A stretch of 64,000 nt of DNA from NCBI GenBank assembly GCA_016703125.1, contig JADJCR010000011.1, positions 1 to 64,000 of the forward strand, given 5' to 3'. Positions 17,033 through 26,606 of the stretch are shown here, one piece after another. The stretch comes from Micrococcales bacterium. GTDB taxonomy: Bacteria > Actinomycetota > Actinomycetes > S36-B12 > UBA10799. The translations under genes were made by a program, and so were the position numbers. Position 1 is the stretch's first letter. The number at the start of each line of letters is the position of its first letter. The notes beneath the pieces were generated by a model, which saw only the letters and a list, made by a program, of their open reading frames with translations, was not told the origin of the DNA and did no database searches.

Positions 17033-18796
17033 ATGATGAGGCGATGGGTGAGGGCGGCTGCGCTGCTGCCGGTCATCGCCTTGCTGCCGCTGCCGCCGGC
17101 CTCGGCGGAGGTGCCGGTCTCGGCGCCGATCCTCGTGGCGGCCAAGAAGCGCGCCGACAAAGGCACTCTGAAGGTTGTCGCCCAGGGCGTCCCCCAGGGA
17201 CAATCGGCCAAGATCACCATCGCCGGCAAGAAGTACCGCAAGAAGCTGCCGCGGGCCGGCAAGTTGCGCAACCTGCGGCCGGGGACCTACCGCGTGTGGG
17301 CCGCCCCCATCGTCGCCGACGGTGGTACGGCCGCGGTACCGGATCTGCCCGTGAAGATACGCGTTCAGAAACGCAAGCGCGCGGTCCTGCGCCTGCAGTA
17401 CTCATGGAACCCGAAGACCGACAGTTACCCGCCGAGCCCTGCGACCGGCGTGGGCGTGGTCGACCGCGGCCTGGACCACATCACCCTGCGATGGGTCAAC
17501 GGTCAGGCCCCCGACCTGCAATCGGTGGCGATCCGGCGCAAGCAGGGCTCACTGCCGCCGTCGGGGCTCGAGGACGGCCGCGTCGTGCCAGGCGACCGGC
17601 TGGCGACGTCAGTGACGGATGACGGGCTGCGCTCGCACACGACGTACAGCTACAGCGTCTTCATGGTGGACGTCGCCGGTAACATCAGCAGGCCCGCCAC
17701 GCTGACCACCCGGACCAAGGGGGTGGCCGCGCAGATCGTGGCAGGCATGCAGCACACCTGTGCCGTGCTCCAAGACGTGGACTCGAAGGGCGAGGTGGGT
17801 GGCAGCGCGCAGTCGACCGTCGCCGAGTGCTGGGGCGCCAACGAGCACGGTCAGGTCGGCGATGGCAGCACCACCGACGCGACCGAACCAGTGCTCGTGG
17901 ACCTGCCCGACGTCGTGCAGGTCGCCGCGGGTGGTGACCACTCGTGTGCCCGCCAGCGGGGAGGCACTGTGCGGTGCTGGGGTCGCAATGACTCCGGGCA
18001 ACTCGGGCGCGGCGACACCAGCGACGCGCTGGAACCGGTGTCTGTCGACATCCCCGACGCCGTCGACATCGCCACCGGCGTGAATCACACCTGCGCTGTG
18101 CTGACCTCTGGGGGGGTGAGGTGCTGGGGCGCCAACGAGCGGGGTCAACTCGGATCACCTCCTGCTGGGTTCGAGCCGATGCCGGTGACCGTCCCCGGCA
18201 TCACGACCGCCGTGTCCGTCACGGCCGGCTACGCCCACACGTGTGTCACGCTGGCCAACGCGTCCGTGCGCTGCTGGGGCGCCAACGACAGCGGCCAACT
18301 GGGCAACAACACGAGAACCGATTCGTCGGTGCCGGTCCGGCCCACCACCGCAACGGTGAAGGCGGTGACCGCAGGTGTCTTCCACACCTGCGCTCTCATG
18401 GCCGACGGCTCGGTGTCGTGCTGGGGCGCCAACGACTACGGCCAGCTCGGTGATGCCACGACCACTGATCGCCTGACGCCCACCCCGTTGGCGCTGACCG
18501 GTGCGGTGTCGCTGAGTGCCGGCGCGTATCACACCTGCGCCGCCCAAAGCACCGGGGTGGTGCGGTGCTGGGGGCGCAACTCGGCCGGCCGGCTCGGCGA
18601 TGGAACCGGGGTCGACCGGAGCAGCCCGACACGAGTCAGTGGTGTGACCAATGCACTCGCGGCTGTGGCCGGCGGCTACCACTCGTGCGCGGTCACGGCG
18701 TCCGGCAGTCTGTGCTGGGGGTCCAACAGTTCGGGGCAGTTGGGCAACGGGACACTGACGACGTCGTCGCGAGCGGTGCCGGTGTCCGGCCTTTAG
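17033..18796 (+). CDS. Secreted RCC1-repeat beta-propeller protein
   Basis: The 587-residue precursor has a Sec signal peptide (MRRWVRAAALLPVIALLPLP, cut after ASA near residue 26). A basic beta-rich region (about 35-135) and a fibronectin-III-like domain (about 145-235, ITLRWVNGQ to TYSYSVFMVDVAG) follow. Then come seven RCC1/ATS1-type repeats of about 50 residues with the CWGxNxxGQLG core. Each repeat keeps a HTCA...CWG cysteine pair, suggesting a disulfide per blade and a role outside the cell. Tandem ATGs at 17033 and 17036 are equivalent. Ligand unknown. Confidence 0.88.
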   Translation: MMRRWVRAAALLPVIALLPLPPASAEVPVSAPILVAAKKRADKGTLKVVAQGVPQGQSAKITIAGKKYRKKLPRAGKLRNLRPGTYRVWAAPIVADGGTAAVPDLPVKIRVQKRKRAVLRLQYSWNPKTDSYPPSPATGVGVVDRGLDHITLRWVNGQAPDLQSVAIRRKQGSLPPSGLEDGRVVPGDRLATSVTDDGLRSHTTYSYSVFMVDVAGNISRPATLTTRTKGVAAQIVAGMQHTCAVLQDVDSKGEVGGSAQSTVAECWGANEHGQVGDGSTTDATEPVLVDLPDVVQVAAGGDHSCARQRGGTVRCWGRNDSGQLGRGDTSDALEPVSVDIPDAVDIATGVNHTCAVLTSGGVRCWGANERGQLGSPPAGFEPMPVTVPGITTAVSVTAGYAHTCVTLANASVRCWGANDSGQLGNNTRTDSSVPVRPTTATVKAVTAGVFHTCALMADGSVSCWGANDYGQLGDATTTDRLTPTPLALTGAVSLSAGAYHTCAAQSTGVVRCWGRNSAGRLGDGTGVDRSSPTRVSGVTNALAAVAGGYHSCAVTASGSLCWGSNSSGQLGNGTLTTSSRAVPVSGL

Positions 18797-18809
18797 GGGA
18801 GTGTGACGC

Positions 18810-19712
18810 GTGCTGGAGAACATGCCCGACCTGACGGTGGTCGCCATTCCGCTGTACATCCTCACGATGTCCCTGGAAGTGTTCCTCCACTGGCGCCGGC
18901 CGGAGGGTACTCAGCGCGGCTACGACACCCGCGACAGTCGTACATCGTTGATCATGGGGCTGGGCTCGCTGGTCGTGGGGGCGGCACTCGCGGGTGTCCA
19001 GTTGGCGTTCCTGACATTCTTCGCGCGGTTCGCCGTCCTGGATCTGGGTCAGGTCCTGGTGACAGGCTCGGCGCTCGCAGTGGCCGGGGCGTTCCTGGTG
19101 CTCTTCGTGCTCGACGACTTCTGCTACTACTGGTTCCATCGCGTGCATCACGAGTCGCGGTTCTTCTGGGCGGCGCACGTCACGCACCACTCCTCGCAGT
19201 ACTTCAACCTCTCCACGGCCCTGCGGCAGTCCTGGACACCACTGACCTCGTGGATCTTCTACGTGCCGGTCATGGTCGTCGGTTTCACTCCGGCGCAGTG
19301 GGCGTTCATGCACTCGCTGAGCCTGCTGTTCCAGTACTGGATCCACACTGAGCGCATCGACCGCATGCCGCGCTGGTTCGAGTTCACGTTCAACACGCCG
19401 AGCCATCACCGCGTCCACCATGGCGCCAACCCGGAGTACCTGGACACGAACTACGGCGGCATCCTCATCGTCTTCGACCGCATCTTCGGCTCGTTCGTGC
19501 CCGAGCGGCGCGGCGTCGTGTACGGCCTCACGAAGAACATCTCGACCTACAACCCCGTGAAGGTCGCCTGGCAGGAGTTCGCCGCGATCGGGCGAGATGT
19601 GGTCGTGGCGCGGACCTGGCGACACCGGTGGCTGTACGTGTTCGGTTCACCGGGATGGTCCCCTGAGGCCGGAGGCGTCGCCCGGCCCGAGCAGGTCCGG
19701 GTCGACGCCTGA
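18810..19712 (+). CDS. Sterol desaturase/fatty acid hydroxylase family membrane protein
   Basis: Di-iron oxygenase of lipid metabolism. The 300 residues carry four to five membrane segments and the histidine boxes HRVHH (about residue 112), HVTHHSS (about 125) and HHRVHHG (about 196), which ligate the two irons. The GTG start is 13 bases after the RCC1 stop with GGGGAG upstream, so it is probably co-transcribed with that gene. The substrate could be a fatty acid, carotenoid or hopanoid lipid; sequence alone does not decide. Its C-terminus ends just before a strong hairpin that may end the transcript. Confidence 0.9.
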   Translation: MLENMPDLTVVAIPLYILTMSLEVFLHWRRPEGTQRGYDTRDSRTSLIMGLGSLVVGAALAGVQLAFLTFFARFAVLDLGQVLVTGSALAVAGAFLVLFVLDDFCYYWFHRVHHESRFFWAAHVTHHSSQYFNLSTALRQSWTPLTSWIFYVPVMVVGFTPAQWAFMHSLSLLFQYWIHTERIDRMPRWFEFTFNTPSHHRVHHGANPEYLDTNYGGILIVFDRIFGSFVPERRGVVYGLTKNISTYNPVKVAWQEFAAIGRDVVVARTWRHRWLYVFGSPGWSPEAGGVARPEQVRVDA

Positions 19713-19729
19713 CACCGGACCAGGGCCAC

Positions 19730-19784
19730 GAGGGTGGAGAACCCACGTGTGGATTCTCCACCCTCATTCATGTTCTCCAACCTC
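19730..19784. repeat. 19-bp-phased palindromic repeat, locus B, probable bidirectional terminator
   Basis: Arms gagggtggagaacccac (19730-19746) and the complementary 19749-19765 pair with one mismatch and a 2-base loop. A further right-arm copy, ctccaacctc at 19775, lies exactly 19 bp after ctccaccctc at 19756. There is no T-tract. It lies between the convergent hydroxylase and gspE genes and is similar along its length to the repeat at 61532-61603. Confidence 0.85.
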
Positions 19785-19829
19785 GCGCTTCGCCCGGTCA
19801 GCGATCGGCCCCGCAGCAACTGCCAGGGC

Positions 19830-21521
19830 TCAGACCGCGCCCGACAGCAACACGCGCAGGAGCTCCTCCGCAGTGGTCTGACGCTGCGCGGCCACGTCCA
19901 CCCCTGCCTCCATCAGGGTGCGCCACCCGGAGGTGCGGGCGGCTTGCGCCAGCGTCTCCTCGTTCCCGCCGGACATCAGCGCCGACCGGACCGCCTTGTT
20001 GACGGGGAGCAACTCGTACACGCCGGTGCGGCCCCGGTATCCCTGACCCTCGCACCGCTCACAGCCTCGGCCGACGATCATCGCGGTGGCCTGGGCATCG
20101 GTGAGACGTAGCCGCGCCCGGGTCTCGGCATCCGGCGCCTGTGGCTGTGCACAGTGCCGGCACGGCTTGCGGACCAGGCGCTGCGCGATGACGAGGTTCA
20201 AGGAGGACGCGATGAGGTACCGGGGGACACCCATGTCGACCAGGCGGATCACCGCCGAGGGGGCGTCGATGGTGTGCACCGTGGCCAGGACCAGGTGGCC
20301 GGTGAGTGCGGCTCGGATCGCCAGATCCGCGGTCACTTTGTCGCGGATCTCGCCCACCATGATGATGTCCGGGTCCTGCCGCAGGACCGCGCGCAGTCCC
20401 GCGGCGAACGTCATCCCCGCCTTTTCGTCGATCTGGACCTGGCTGACCCCGGGCAACTCGATCTCGACGGGTTCCTCGAGCGTGATGAGGTTGCGGTCCC
20501 CGGTCACCACCTCGTGGATCGCCGAGTACAAGGTGGTGGTCTTGCCCGATCCGGTGGGTCCGGTGATGAGGACCAGTCCTTGCGAACTACGCAGCGCGTG
20601 ATGGACGATCTGCATGCCCTGGGGCGGGATGCCCAGGGCGCTGAGTGCGGGCAGTTCCCCGACGTCGGTGAGCAGCCGGATCACGACCTTCTCGCCGTGC
20701 AGAGTGGGCAGCGTCGACACCCGCACGTTGCGGTGCAGGCCGTCCAGCACGATCCGGGCCCGGCCGTCCTGGGGGATGCGCTTCTGCGCGATGTCGATGT
20801 TCGCGATGATCTTGACCCGGGAAGTCAGCGGCGACTGCCCCGACTTGGGCAGCGCCATGACCTTGCGCAACGATCCGTCGACGCGCATCCGGACCCGGAC
20901 CTCGTCGGACATGGGCTCGATGTGGATGTCGCTGGCGCCCAGTCGGATGGCCATGCTCATGATCTGGTGCACGGTCGACACTGCGCCGGCGTCGGTGCTG
21001 GAGGTCTCCTCCTCGGCGACCACCGTGGTCGACTCAGTGTCGAAGCCCTCGAGGGCATCCACTGCGTTGGCCTCGCTCCACGTCGCAGCCAGCCGCCGCC
21101 GCACCTGGCTCTCCGGAGCCACCACGACCTCCACCCGCAGGCCCTTGTAGCGCCGCTGCAGGTGCAATCGGACGTCGTCGAGCCCTACCACGTCGACGGG
21201 GTCGGCGGCCGCGATGCGCAGCGTGTTCTCGTGGATCGACATCGGCAGCACCAGGGCCCGCTTGGAGACCACTTGGGGAATGGAACGGGCCAGTTGCGGG
21301 TCGATCTCCTCCTCGGACAGGTCGACGGCGCGTAGGCCGTGCGACTCCGCCAGGGCCGCGGCCAGCGTGACTTCGGTGACGCGTTCCTCAGCGAGCAGGA
21401 TGCGCCCCAGCCGACGCCGGCGGCGAGGTGGTTCCTGTGTCTGCAGCGCCAAGCAGCGCTGTAGTTCAGCGGGGGTGATCGCCCCCCAATCGACCAGGAT
21501 GTCCCCGAGTTTGCGACTCAC
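19830..21521 (-). CDS. GspE/PilB-family secretion or pilus assembly ATPase
   Basis: Hexameric ATPase that drives type II secretion or type IV pilus assembly from the cytosolic face. Residues 1-130 form the GspE N-terminal domain (KLGDILVDWGAITPAELQ). The motor has GPTGSGKTTT (Walker A, about residue 320), ITLEEPVEIE (Asp box), VGEIRD (Walker B) and TVHT (His box). A four-Cys zinc site (CRHC and CERC) lies near the C-terminus. The GTG at 21521 has GAGGAGG five bases upstream; a second GTG at 21539 is possible. No GspF/PilC, prepilin, peptidase or other pilus gene is in this window, so this ATPase stands alone here. Divergent from the potassium channel gene. Confidence 0.92.
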   Translation of the reverse strand: MSRKLGDILVDWGAITPAELQRCLALQTQEPPRRRRRLGRILLAEERVTEVTLAAALAESHGLRAVDLSEEEIDPQLARSIPQVVSKRALVLPMSIHENTLRIAAADPVDVVGLDDVRLHLQRRYKGLRVEVVVAPESQVRRRLAATWSEANAVDALEGFDTESTTVVAEEETSSTDAGAVSTVHQIMSMAIRLGASDIHIEPMSDEVRVRMRVDGSLRKVMALPKSGQSPLTSRVKIIANIDIAQKRIPQDGRARIVLDGLHRNVRVSTLPTLHGEKVVIRLLTDVGELPALSALGIPPQGMQIVHHALRSSQGLVLITGPTGSGKTTTLYSAIHEVVTGDRNLITLEEPVEIELPGVSQVQIDEKAGMTFAAGLRAVLRQDPDIIMVGEIRDKVTADLAIRAALTGHLVLATVHTIDAPSAVIRLVDMGVPRYLIASSLNLVIAQRLVRKPCRHCAQPQAPDAETRARLRLTDAQATAMIVGRGCERCEGQGYRGRTGVYELLPVNKAVRSALMSGGNEETLAQAARTSGWRTLMEAGVDVAAQRQTTAEELLRVLLSGAV

Positions 21522-21645
21522 CCACGCCTCCTCGTCCACCTGTTCTTCTCCGACGCTAGTCCTTGCACCGCACGGGTGCGCGCCGGAGCGGATGCCCGCC
21601 AATGGGCGCCAACCGCGTGCGCTGATCGGTATCGTGCGAACCGTC

Positions 21646-23412
21646 ATGGACGGCTCTGATCCGCGGGAATGGCTCGGACACGTGATCGTGTGCGGGTTGC
21701 AGGGTCTTGGGGTGCGGGTGGTCGAACTGCTCCGTTCGGCGGGCATCCGGGTAGTGGTCGTGGGCAACTCCGCTGAGGACCACCATGTCCGGATGGTGCA
21801 GGCGCTCGCGGTGCCGAGGATCGACGGCAGCCCGCGCAACCCGCGCAGTCTGTGGGCCGCCGGGCTGGCCGGGGCGCTAGCGGTGGTGTGTGCCGAGGAC
21901 GACGACTTGCGGTGCCTGGAGGCCGCTCTGCTCGTGCAGGAACTGGCACCCACCACCCGCGTGATCGTGCGGCAGTCGAACGCTGCGGTCGGCCGGGCCG
22001 TCACGTCGGCCATCAGCAAGGGTCTGGTGGTCAATCCGGCCGAGTTGGCCGCACCCACCTTCGTGGAGTCGGTGCTCGACCAGCGGGTCCACCGGATGCA
22101 GATCGGGGACGCCGCAGTTGTCGTGCGTGAGGTCGAGGTCACCGCCGACGGGCGTCTGCAGGATCTTCTGGGAGAACTCGCACCGATCCTGGTGATGCAC
22201 GGCGATGGCCGCCAGGTGGTGTGCCCGAGCCGCGAGTACGCCGTGACTACCGGTGACCGGGTCGCGCTGGTGGGTGCGGCAAGTGAGTTGATGCATCTCA
22301 CGGGGGTGCCGGCCCGGCCCCTGGGGCAGCCGGCGACACCGCACCGGCGCACGGAACACGTCGTGCAGGCATTGGCCCAGAACCTGTCCTACGGGGCCGG
22401 TCGCGCGATGCGGTGGACCGTGGGGATCTGGGCGGTGTGTGTGCTGGCGTTCGCGGCCCTGCTCACTGTGGGGTACGTCAGTTCCGGTGGCCAGGTGATG
22501 GACACCCTCGACGCCCTTTACTTCGCCGTGGAGACGATGGCCACCATCGGTTACGGGGATTTCTCCCTCGACGCCCAGCCCGCGTACCTACGGGTCGCGG
22601 CCATAGCCGTGATGATCGCCACTGTGGTGCTGCTCGCGGCCTTCTACGCGTTGGTCACTGAGTACCTGGTCAGCCGCCGGATCGCCGCCACGTTCGGGCT
22701 CGACCGGGTGACAGGCATGGTCGACCACGTCATCGTCGTGGGCCTCGGTTCGCTCGGGATCGCCGTGGTGGAGCGGTTGGTTCAACTCAAGCAACAGGTT
22801 GTGGTGGTGGAGCGCGATCAGAACAACCGCCACATCGGTCGGGCGCGGGCACTCGGGGTCCCGGTCCTCGCCCAGGACGCCACCCAGCCGGAGACACTCA
22901 CGTCGGCGAACCTGCCGGCTGCGCTGGGCGTTGCGGTGCTGACCTCCGACGAGTACGCGAACATCGAGACGGGTCTGGCAGTGCGTGATGGTCTGGGCGA
23001 CAGGGATCCGGAGGTGCCGGTGGTGATGCGGGTGTTCGACCGCAGGCTCGGCGGGATGCTGGAGGAGAGACTCCACTTCCATCACGTGCGCAGCGTGTCG
23101 GCGGTGTCGGCCCCGTGGTTTGTCGCCGCGGCCCTCGGCCTCGATGTCATCGCCACCTTCGCCGTCGACCAGGAGGCCTTCATCGCCGGCCGGCTGACCG
23201 TGCGCGCCGAGGGAGGTCTGGCCGGAGTGTCGATGCTGGACCTGCCCATGCGGGCACGGGTCATCGCGCTCTTCCGCGAGGGCGGCGGTCTGGAACACCT
23301 GCCGCGCAGCCAGACGACGTTGCAGGCCGGGGACGATGCCTACGTGGTGGGGCCGCCGGAGGATCTGTTGCTGCTGCTCATGCACAACCGTGCGGTGGCC
23401 GACGTGCGCTGA
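21646..23412 (+). CDS. Potassium channel with RCK domains on both sides of the pore
   Basis: A 588-residue protein with a TrkA-N/RCK domain first (about 10-230), then two membrane helices (about 257-278 and 317-338) around a pore loop with the K+ selectivity filter TIGYGDF (300-306), then a second TrkA-N domain (GLGSLGIAVVERL, about 366-378) plus a TrkA-C-like tail. The first Rossmann loop reads CGLQGLG, the second GLGSLG, so both could bind nucleotide. The N-terminal position of the first RCK is less usual than the pore-RCK-RCK order. The ATG at 21646 is chosen because the fold begins there; upstream codons overlap the gspE start region. Confidence 0.9.
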   Translation: MDGSDPREWLGHVIVCGLQGLGVRVVELLRSAGIRVVVVGNSAEDHHVRMVQALAVPRIDGSPRNPRSLWAAGLAGALAVVCAEDDDLRCLEAALLVQELAPTTRVIVRQSNAAVGRAVTSAISKGLVVNPAELAAPTFVESVLDQRVHRMQIGDAAVVVREVEVTADGRLQDLLGELAPILVMHGDGRQVVCPSREYAVTTGDRVALVGAASELMHLTGVPARPLGQPATPHRRTEHVVQALAQNLSYGAGRAMRWTVGIWAVCVLAFAALLTVGYVSSGGQVMDTLDALYFAVETMATIGYGDFSLDAQPAYLRVAAIAVMIATVVLLAAFYALVTEYLVSRRIAATFGLDRVTGMVDHVIVVGLGSLGIAVVERLVQLKQQVVVVERDQNNRHIGRARALGVPVLAQDATQPETLTSANLPAALGVAVLTSDEYANIETGLAVRDGLGDRDPEVPVVMRVFDRRLGGMLEERLHFHHVRSVSAVSAPWFVAAALGLDVIATFAVDQEAFIAGRLTVRAEGGLAGVSMLDLPMRARVIALFREGGGLEHLPRSQTTLQAGDDAYVVGPPEDLLLLLMHNRAVADVR

Positions 23413-25014
23413 TCAGCCGCCGAGGTGCTGGCGCAGGTCGGAAGTGTCGGCCGCGGACCAGCCGGCGGGGCGCAGGATGTCGGCCCATGCCGACACCGGG
23501 TCGGTGCCGTACACGTGGCCGTGCCCCGGTGGCACCCCCTGGCTGTTCATCAGGTCACCGGTGAGTCCCGCGAAGGTGATCACAGGCAGCCAGGGCCATG
23601 TCAGCACCCCGGGCCCGCGGGCCTCGGCGAGCCAATCGGGACGCGACCAGAGCAGCGACGGCGACCACCAGACCACGGGGTCCGAGGCGTTCTGCAGGTA
23701 GACCACCCGCGGGGCGACGAACGCCGTCGGCGGTGATCGCAGGTCGGCTTCGGTGCTGGCCCAGCGCAGGTGCGTGCCCCGGTCGAAGACCGGTAGACGC
23801 TCGGGGGTCCCGGCGGCACGCTCGTCGGTGTACCGCCGCCACAGGGCGGTGGCGTTGGGCGGCCCCTGGAACATCGCCCCGTCGGTGCGGGCCACCACAT
23901 CGTCGAGATCACTGAACGCACCGCTGGCGCCGTACGCACCCAGGCTCTCCCCGAAGACCACCAGTCGCGGCCGGCGCGGTGCGGGGATCTCTTCGAGCCG
24001 TTCGCGCACAGCGCCGACGATGGCCACGGACTCGGTGACGGAGGTGGGTCGGTCGACCGCGAACGACAAGAAGCTGGGCAGGATCGAGTACTGCGTGGAG
24101 ACCGTGGCCACGTCGCCGTTGAGCATGTACTCCAGCGGCACCACCTCGCCGGGATCGACCGTACCCGCCCCGGCGCTCGTGCCGATCGCGATGACGGAAC
24201 GGTTGAATGCCCCGAACCGCTCGAGTTCTTCGACGGCAAGACCGGCGCGTTGCTCGGGGGTGTCGGCCGAATCGACTCCGACGAAGACACGGATCGGATC
24301 CTGCGCCGCAGCGCCTGAGAACGACATGAGTTCTGATGCGGGCGTCACCCCTGCGACGAATGCCCGGCCCTGCGAGCCGAGCGACTGCCAAGGGATCGCG
24401 GAGTCCGGTCCACCGGAGACGACCGGGCTGCTGGGAGGACCCACTCCCGCCGGCGTGCTCTGGTTCATCGACCGGAAGACCGGGGAGAGCGTGGTCACCA
24501 GCGTGGAGGGGAGCCGTTCGACGGCCACCGCACCCACGAGGACCGACACCGTCACAGCCGAAGTGGTCGCCACCCGTGGTGTGGCGAATCGTCGCAGACC
24601 CCGATCAAGCCGCCCGACCAGCCAGCGGACCCCTCGACCGGCCATCAGGAGCATGAGGAAGACGCCCAGCCCGATCAACCCCGCGATCCCCAGCCAGATG
24701 TTCCCAGGCGCGGGAACGCCGGTGAGTTCCGCCAGATCGGCCTGCCACCGTCTGCCCAGCAGAAGGGCCCCCGTCACGGTGGCGCTTCCCAGCAGCAGCG
24801 CCAGTTTGCGGGTGCGCTCGCCACTGCGCCAGTCGGGTCGGTGCCGCAGGCGCCGCAGGAGCCACCCGGTCAGGGCCCCGAGTCCGTAGCCGAGCGCAGC
24901 CAGGGTCCCTGCCAGCAGGCCTTGGATCAGGCTCGAACGCGGGATCAGGGACGGCACCACGCTCAACGCCGCCCCGGCCGCTGCCCCGGTCAGCCCAGCG
25001 AACGACAGGTTCAT
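23413..25014 (-). CDS. Alpha/beta-hydrolase family membrane protein (Abhydrolase_9 type)
   Basis: A 533-residue protein. The first 200 residues hold four to five membrane segments (Abhydrolase_9_N-like). The C-terminal domain has the nucleophile elbow VFGESLGAYG with Ser as likely nucleophile, and a His near HVYGTDP. In this family the catalytic domain lies after the membrane anchor, probably facing outwards. The ATG overlaps the stop of the upstream amidohydrolase (ATGA at 25011-25014), so the two are translationally coupled. Substrate unknown; an ester of the cell envelope is one guess. Confidence 0.85.
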   Translation of the reverse strand: MNLSFAGLTGAAAGAALSVVPSLIPRSSLIQGLLAGTLAALGYGLGALTGWLLRRLRHRPDWRSGERTRKLALLLGSATVTGALLLGRRWQADLAELTGVPAPGNIWLGIAGLIGLGVFLMLLMAGRGVRWLVGRLDRGLRRFATPRVATTSAVTVSVLVGAVAVERLPSTLVTTLSPVFRSMNQSTPAGVGPPSSPVVSGGPDSAIPWQSLGSQGRAFVAGVTPASELMSFSGAAAQDPIRVFVGVDSADTPEQRAGLAVEELERFGAFNRSVIAIGTSAGAGTVDPGEVVPLEYMLNGDVATVSTQYSILPSFLSFAVDRPTSVTESVAIVGAVRERLEEIPAPRRPRLVVFGESLGAYGASGAFSDLDDVVARTDGAMFQGPPNATALWRRYTDERAAGTPERLPVFDRGTHLRWASTEADLRSPPTAFVAPRVVYLQNASDPVVWWSPSLLWSRPDWLAEARGPGVLTWPWLPVITFAGLTGDLMNSQGVPPGHGHVYGTDPVSAWADILRPAGWSAADTSDLRQHLGG

Positions 25015-26606
25015 AGGTCCGAGTGAACGATCGTGCCGCGCGCGACGGTGAGCAGGATTGGCACCTGTGACAGGCCGTGTCCAGTGGCGATCCGGCCCTT
25101 GGTGATGTCCACGCCGAGCAAAGCGAGATCTGCTCGGCGGCCGACCTCCAACCGCGCTGCGTTCTCGTCGTGATTGAGGTACGCCGACCCCGCGGTGAAG
25201 GCATCGATGCCCGCCGCGACGGTGATGCACTCGCCGGGCAGGAAGGCCGGTTCATCGGGAGTGGTGGGATCGATGCGCGTCGCGCCGACCTCGATCTGGG
25301 CCAACGGATTGGCCGTCGACACCGACCAGTCGCTGCCCATCGCCAGTCGTCCGCCTGCGCGTGCCAGCGAGGCGAACGGGTACTGCAAGCGGGCACGTTC
25401 AGCGCCGAGGTACGGGATCGTGAGTTCGTCCATCTGCCCGTCGGCCGAGGCCCAGTACATCTGGCAGTTCGCCGTCACCCCCAATTCCGCGAATCGGGGC
25501 AGGTCCATCGGATGCACGAGTTGCAGATGGGCGATGTGATGACGATGGTCGTTCATCCCGTTGCGCGCATGCGCCGCTGCCACAGCATCGAGAGCCATGC
25601 GTACCGCACGGTCGCCGATGGCGTGCATGTGGACCTGGAACCCCGCGGCGTCGAGTGCGGTCACTGCGGCCTGCAACAGGTTCGGGTCGACGAAGGCGAG
25701 ACCGCTGCTGTCCGTGTGGCCCCCACATCCGTCGCAGTACGGCTCCAACAGCGCGCCGGTGTAGTTCTCCAGCACCCCGTCGATCATGATCTTCACCGTT
25801 GTGGGGTGGAAGCCTGGCGCTGCCAACTCCCGCCGTGCGACGAGTTCCTCGATCTGATCGAGCCCGCGGTGGCGATCCCACCACAGGGCGCCGACCACCC
25901 GGCCAGTGAGCCGCCCCTCTTCAGCCAGCGAACGGTATGCGGCCTGTGTCGCCGGTGTGACCCACGCGTCCTGCCACCCGGTGATCCCCAGGGAGTGCAG
26001 ATGCTGCTGACCGGTGAGGACCGCCTCCTGCCACTGGGTCTGGGACGGAGGTGGGACGACATGATCGTTCACCCAGTAGGCGACCCCTTCGTGCAGGGTG
26101 CCCGTGGGTTCACCGGTGTCGGGGTCGCGTTCGATGCGGCCGTCGGGTGGGTCTGGGGTGGCAGCGGTGATGCCCGCCGCGGCCAGGGCGCGGGAGTTCA
26201 GCCAGGCGCCGTGCAGGTCGCGGTTGAAGAGGAACACCGGACGGTCGGGGACAACGGCATCGAGGTCCTCCTTACGCGGCGTGCCGCCGGGGAACTGCGG
26301 CATGGACCATCCGCCCCCGGTGATCCAGCCGGCGCCGGGGTGCGCCCTCGCGTGATCGCCGATGATGCGTAGGTAATCGTCGCGGGTCTCTGCGTCGTGG
26401 AGCCAGACCCGCAGGCGGTTGAGCCCGCCGAACGGCGTGTGCACGTGCGCATCCTGGAAACCGGGGACGACGGTCATGCCGGTGGCGTCGATGACCTCGG
26501 TGTCGGGACCCACATCGGGTTCGACGAGCAGGGCCCCACCGATGCCGATGTCCCCGGGTCCGAGACCCCATCTGTGAGCGCCGGTGATGACGATGTCGGC
26601 GGGCAT
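25011..26606 (-). CDS. Amidohydrolase family 3 protein (YtcJ-like)
   Basis: Metal-dependent hydrolase of 531 residues. The fold begins with the small beta domain (ITGAHRW to GMTVVPG), then the metal motif FQDAHVHTPFGG (HxH), later HAIGDRAV with the metal His, and AMGSDWSVSTANPL with the catalytic Asp. This matches YtcJ/amidohydrolase_3 proteins, which hydrolyse N-acyl or cyclic amides; the substrate is not known. It is the first gene of a two-gene unit with the membrane hydrolase. Confidence 0.9.
   Translation of the reverse strand: MPADIVITGAHRWGLGPGDIGIGGALLVEPDVGPDTEVIDATGMTVVPGFQDAHVHTPFGGLNRLRVWLHDAETRDDYLRIIGDHARAHPGAGWITGGGWSMPQFPGGTPRKEDLDAVVPDRPVFLFNRDLHGAWLNSRALAAAGITAATPDPPDGRIERDPDTGEPTGTLHEGVAYWVNDHVVPPPSQTQWQEAVLTGQQHLHSLGITGWQDAWVTPATQAAYRSLAEEGRLTGRVVGALWWDRHRGLDQIEELVARRELAAPGFHPTTVKIMIDGVLENYTGALLEPYCDGCGGHTDSSGLAFVDPNLLQAAVTALDAAGFQVHMHAIGDRAVRMALDAVAAAHARNGMNDHRHHIAHLQLVHPMDLPRFAELGVTANCQMYWASADGQMDELTIPYLGAERARLQYPFASLARAGGRLAMGSDWSVSTANPLAQIEVGATRIDPTTPDEPAFLPGECITVAAGIDAFTAGSAYLNHDENAARLEVGRRADLALLGVDITKGRIATGHGLSQVPILLTVARGTIVHSDL

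Noticed and set aside
19734..20111. Small ORFs starting VENPRVDS / MENPRVGS at 19734 and 61553
   Set aside because: The similarity between them reflects the shared palindromic DNA repeat (loci B and E), not a conserved protein; codon use is poor beyond it.
21522..22352. N-terminal extension of the GspE frame upstream of 21539
   Set aside because: It runs antisense through the potassium channel gene; the GspE N-terminal domain starts at the GTG with a good ribosome site.
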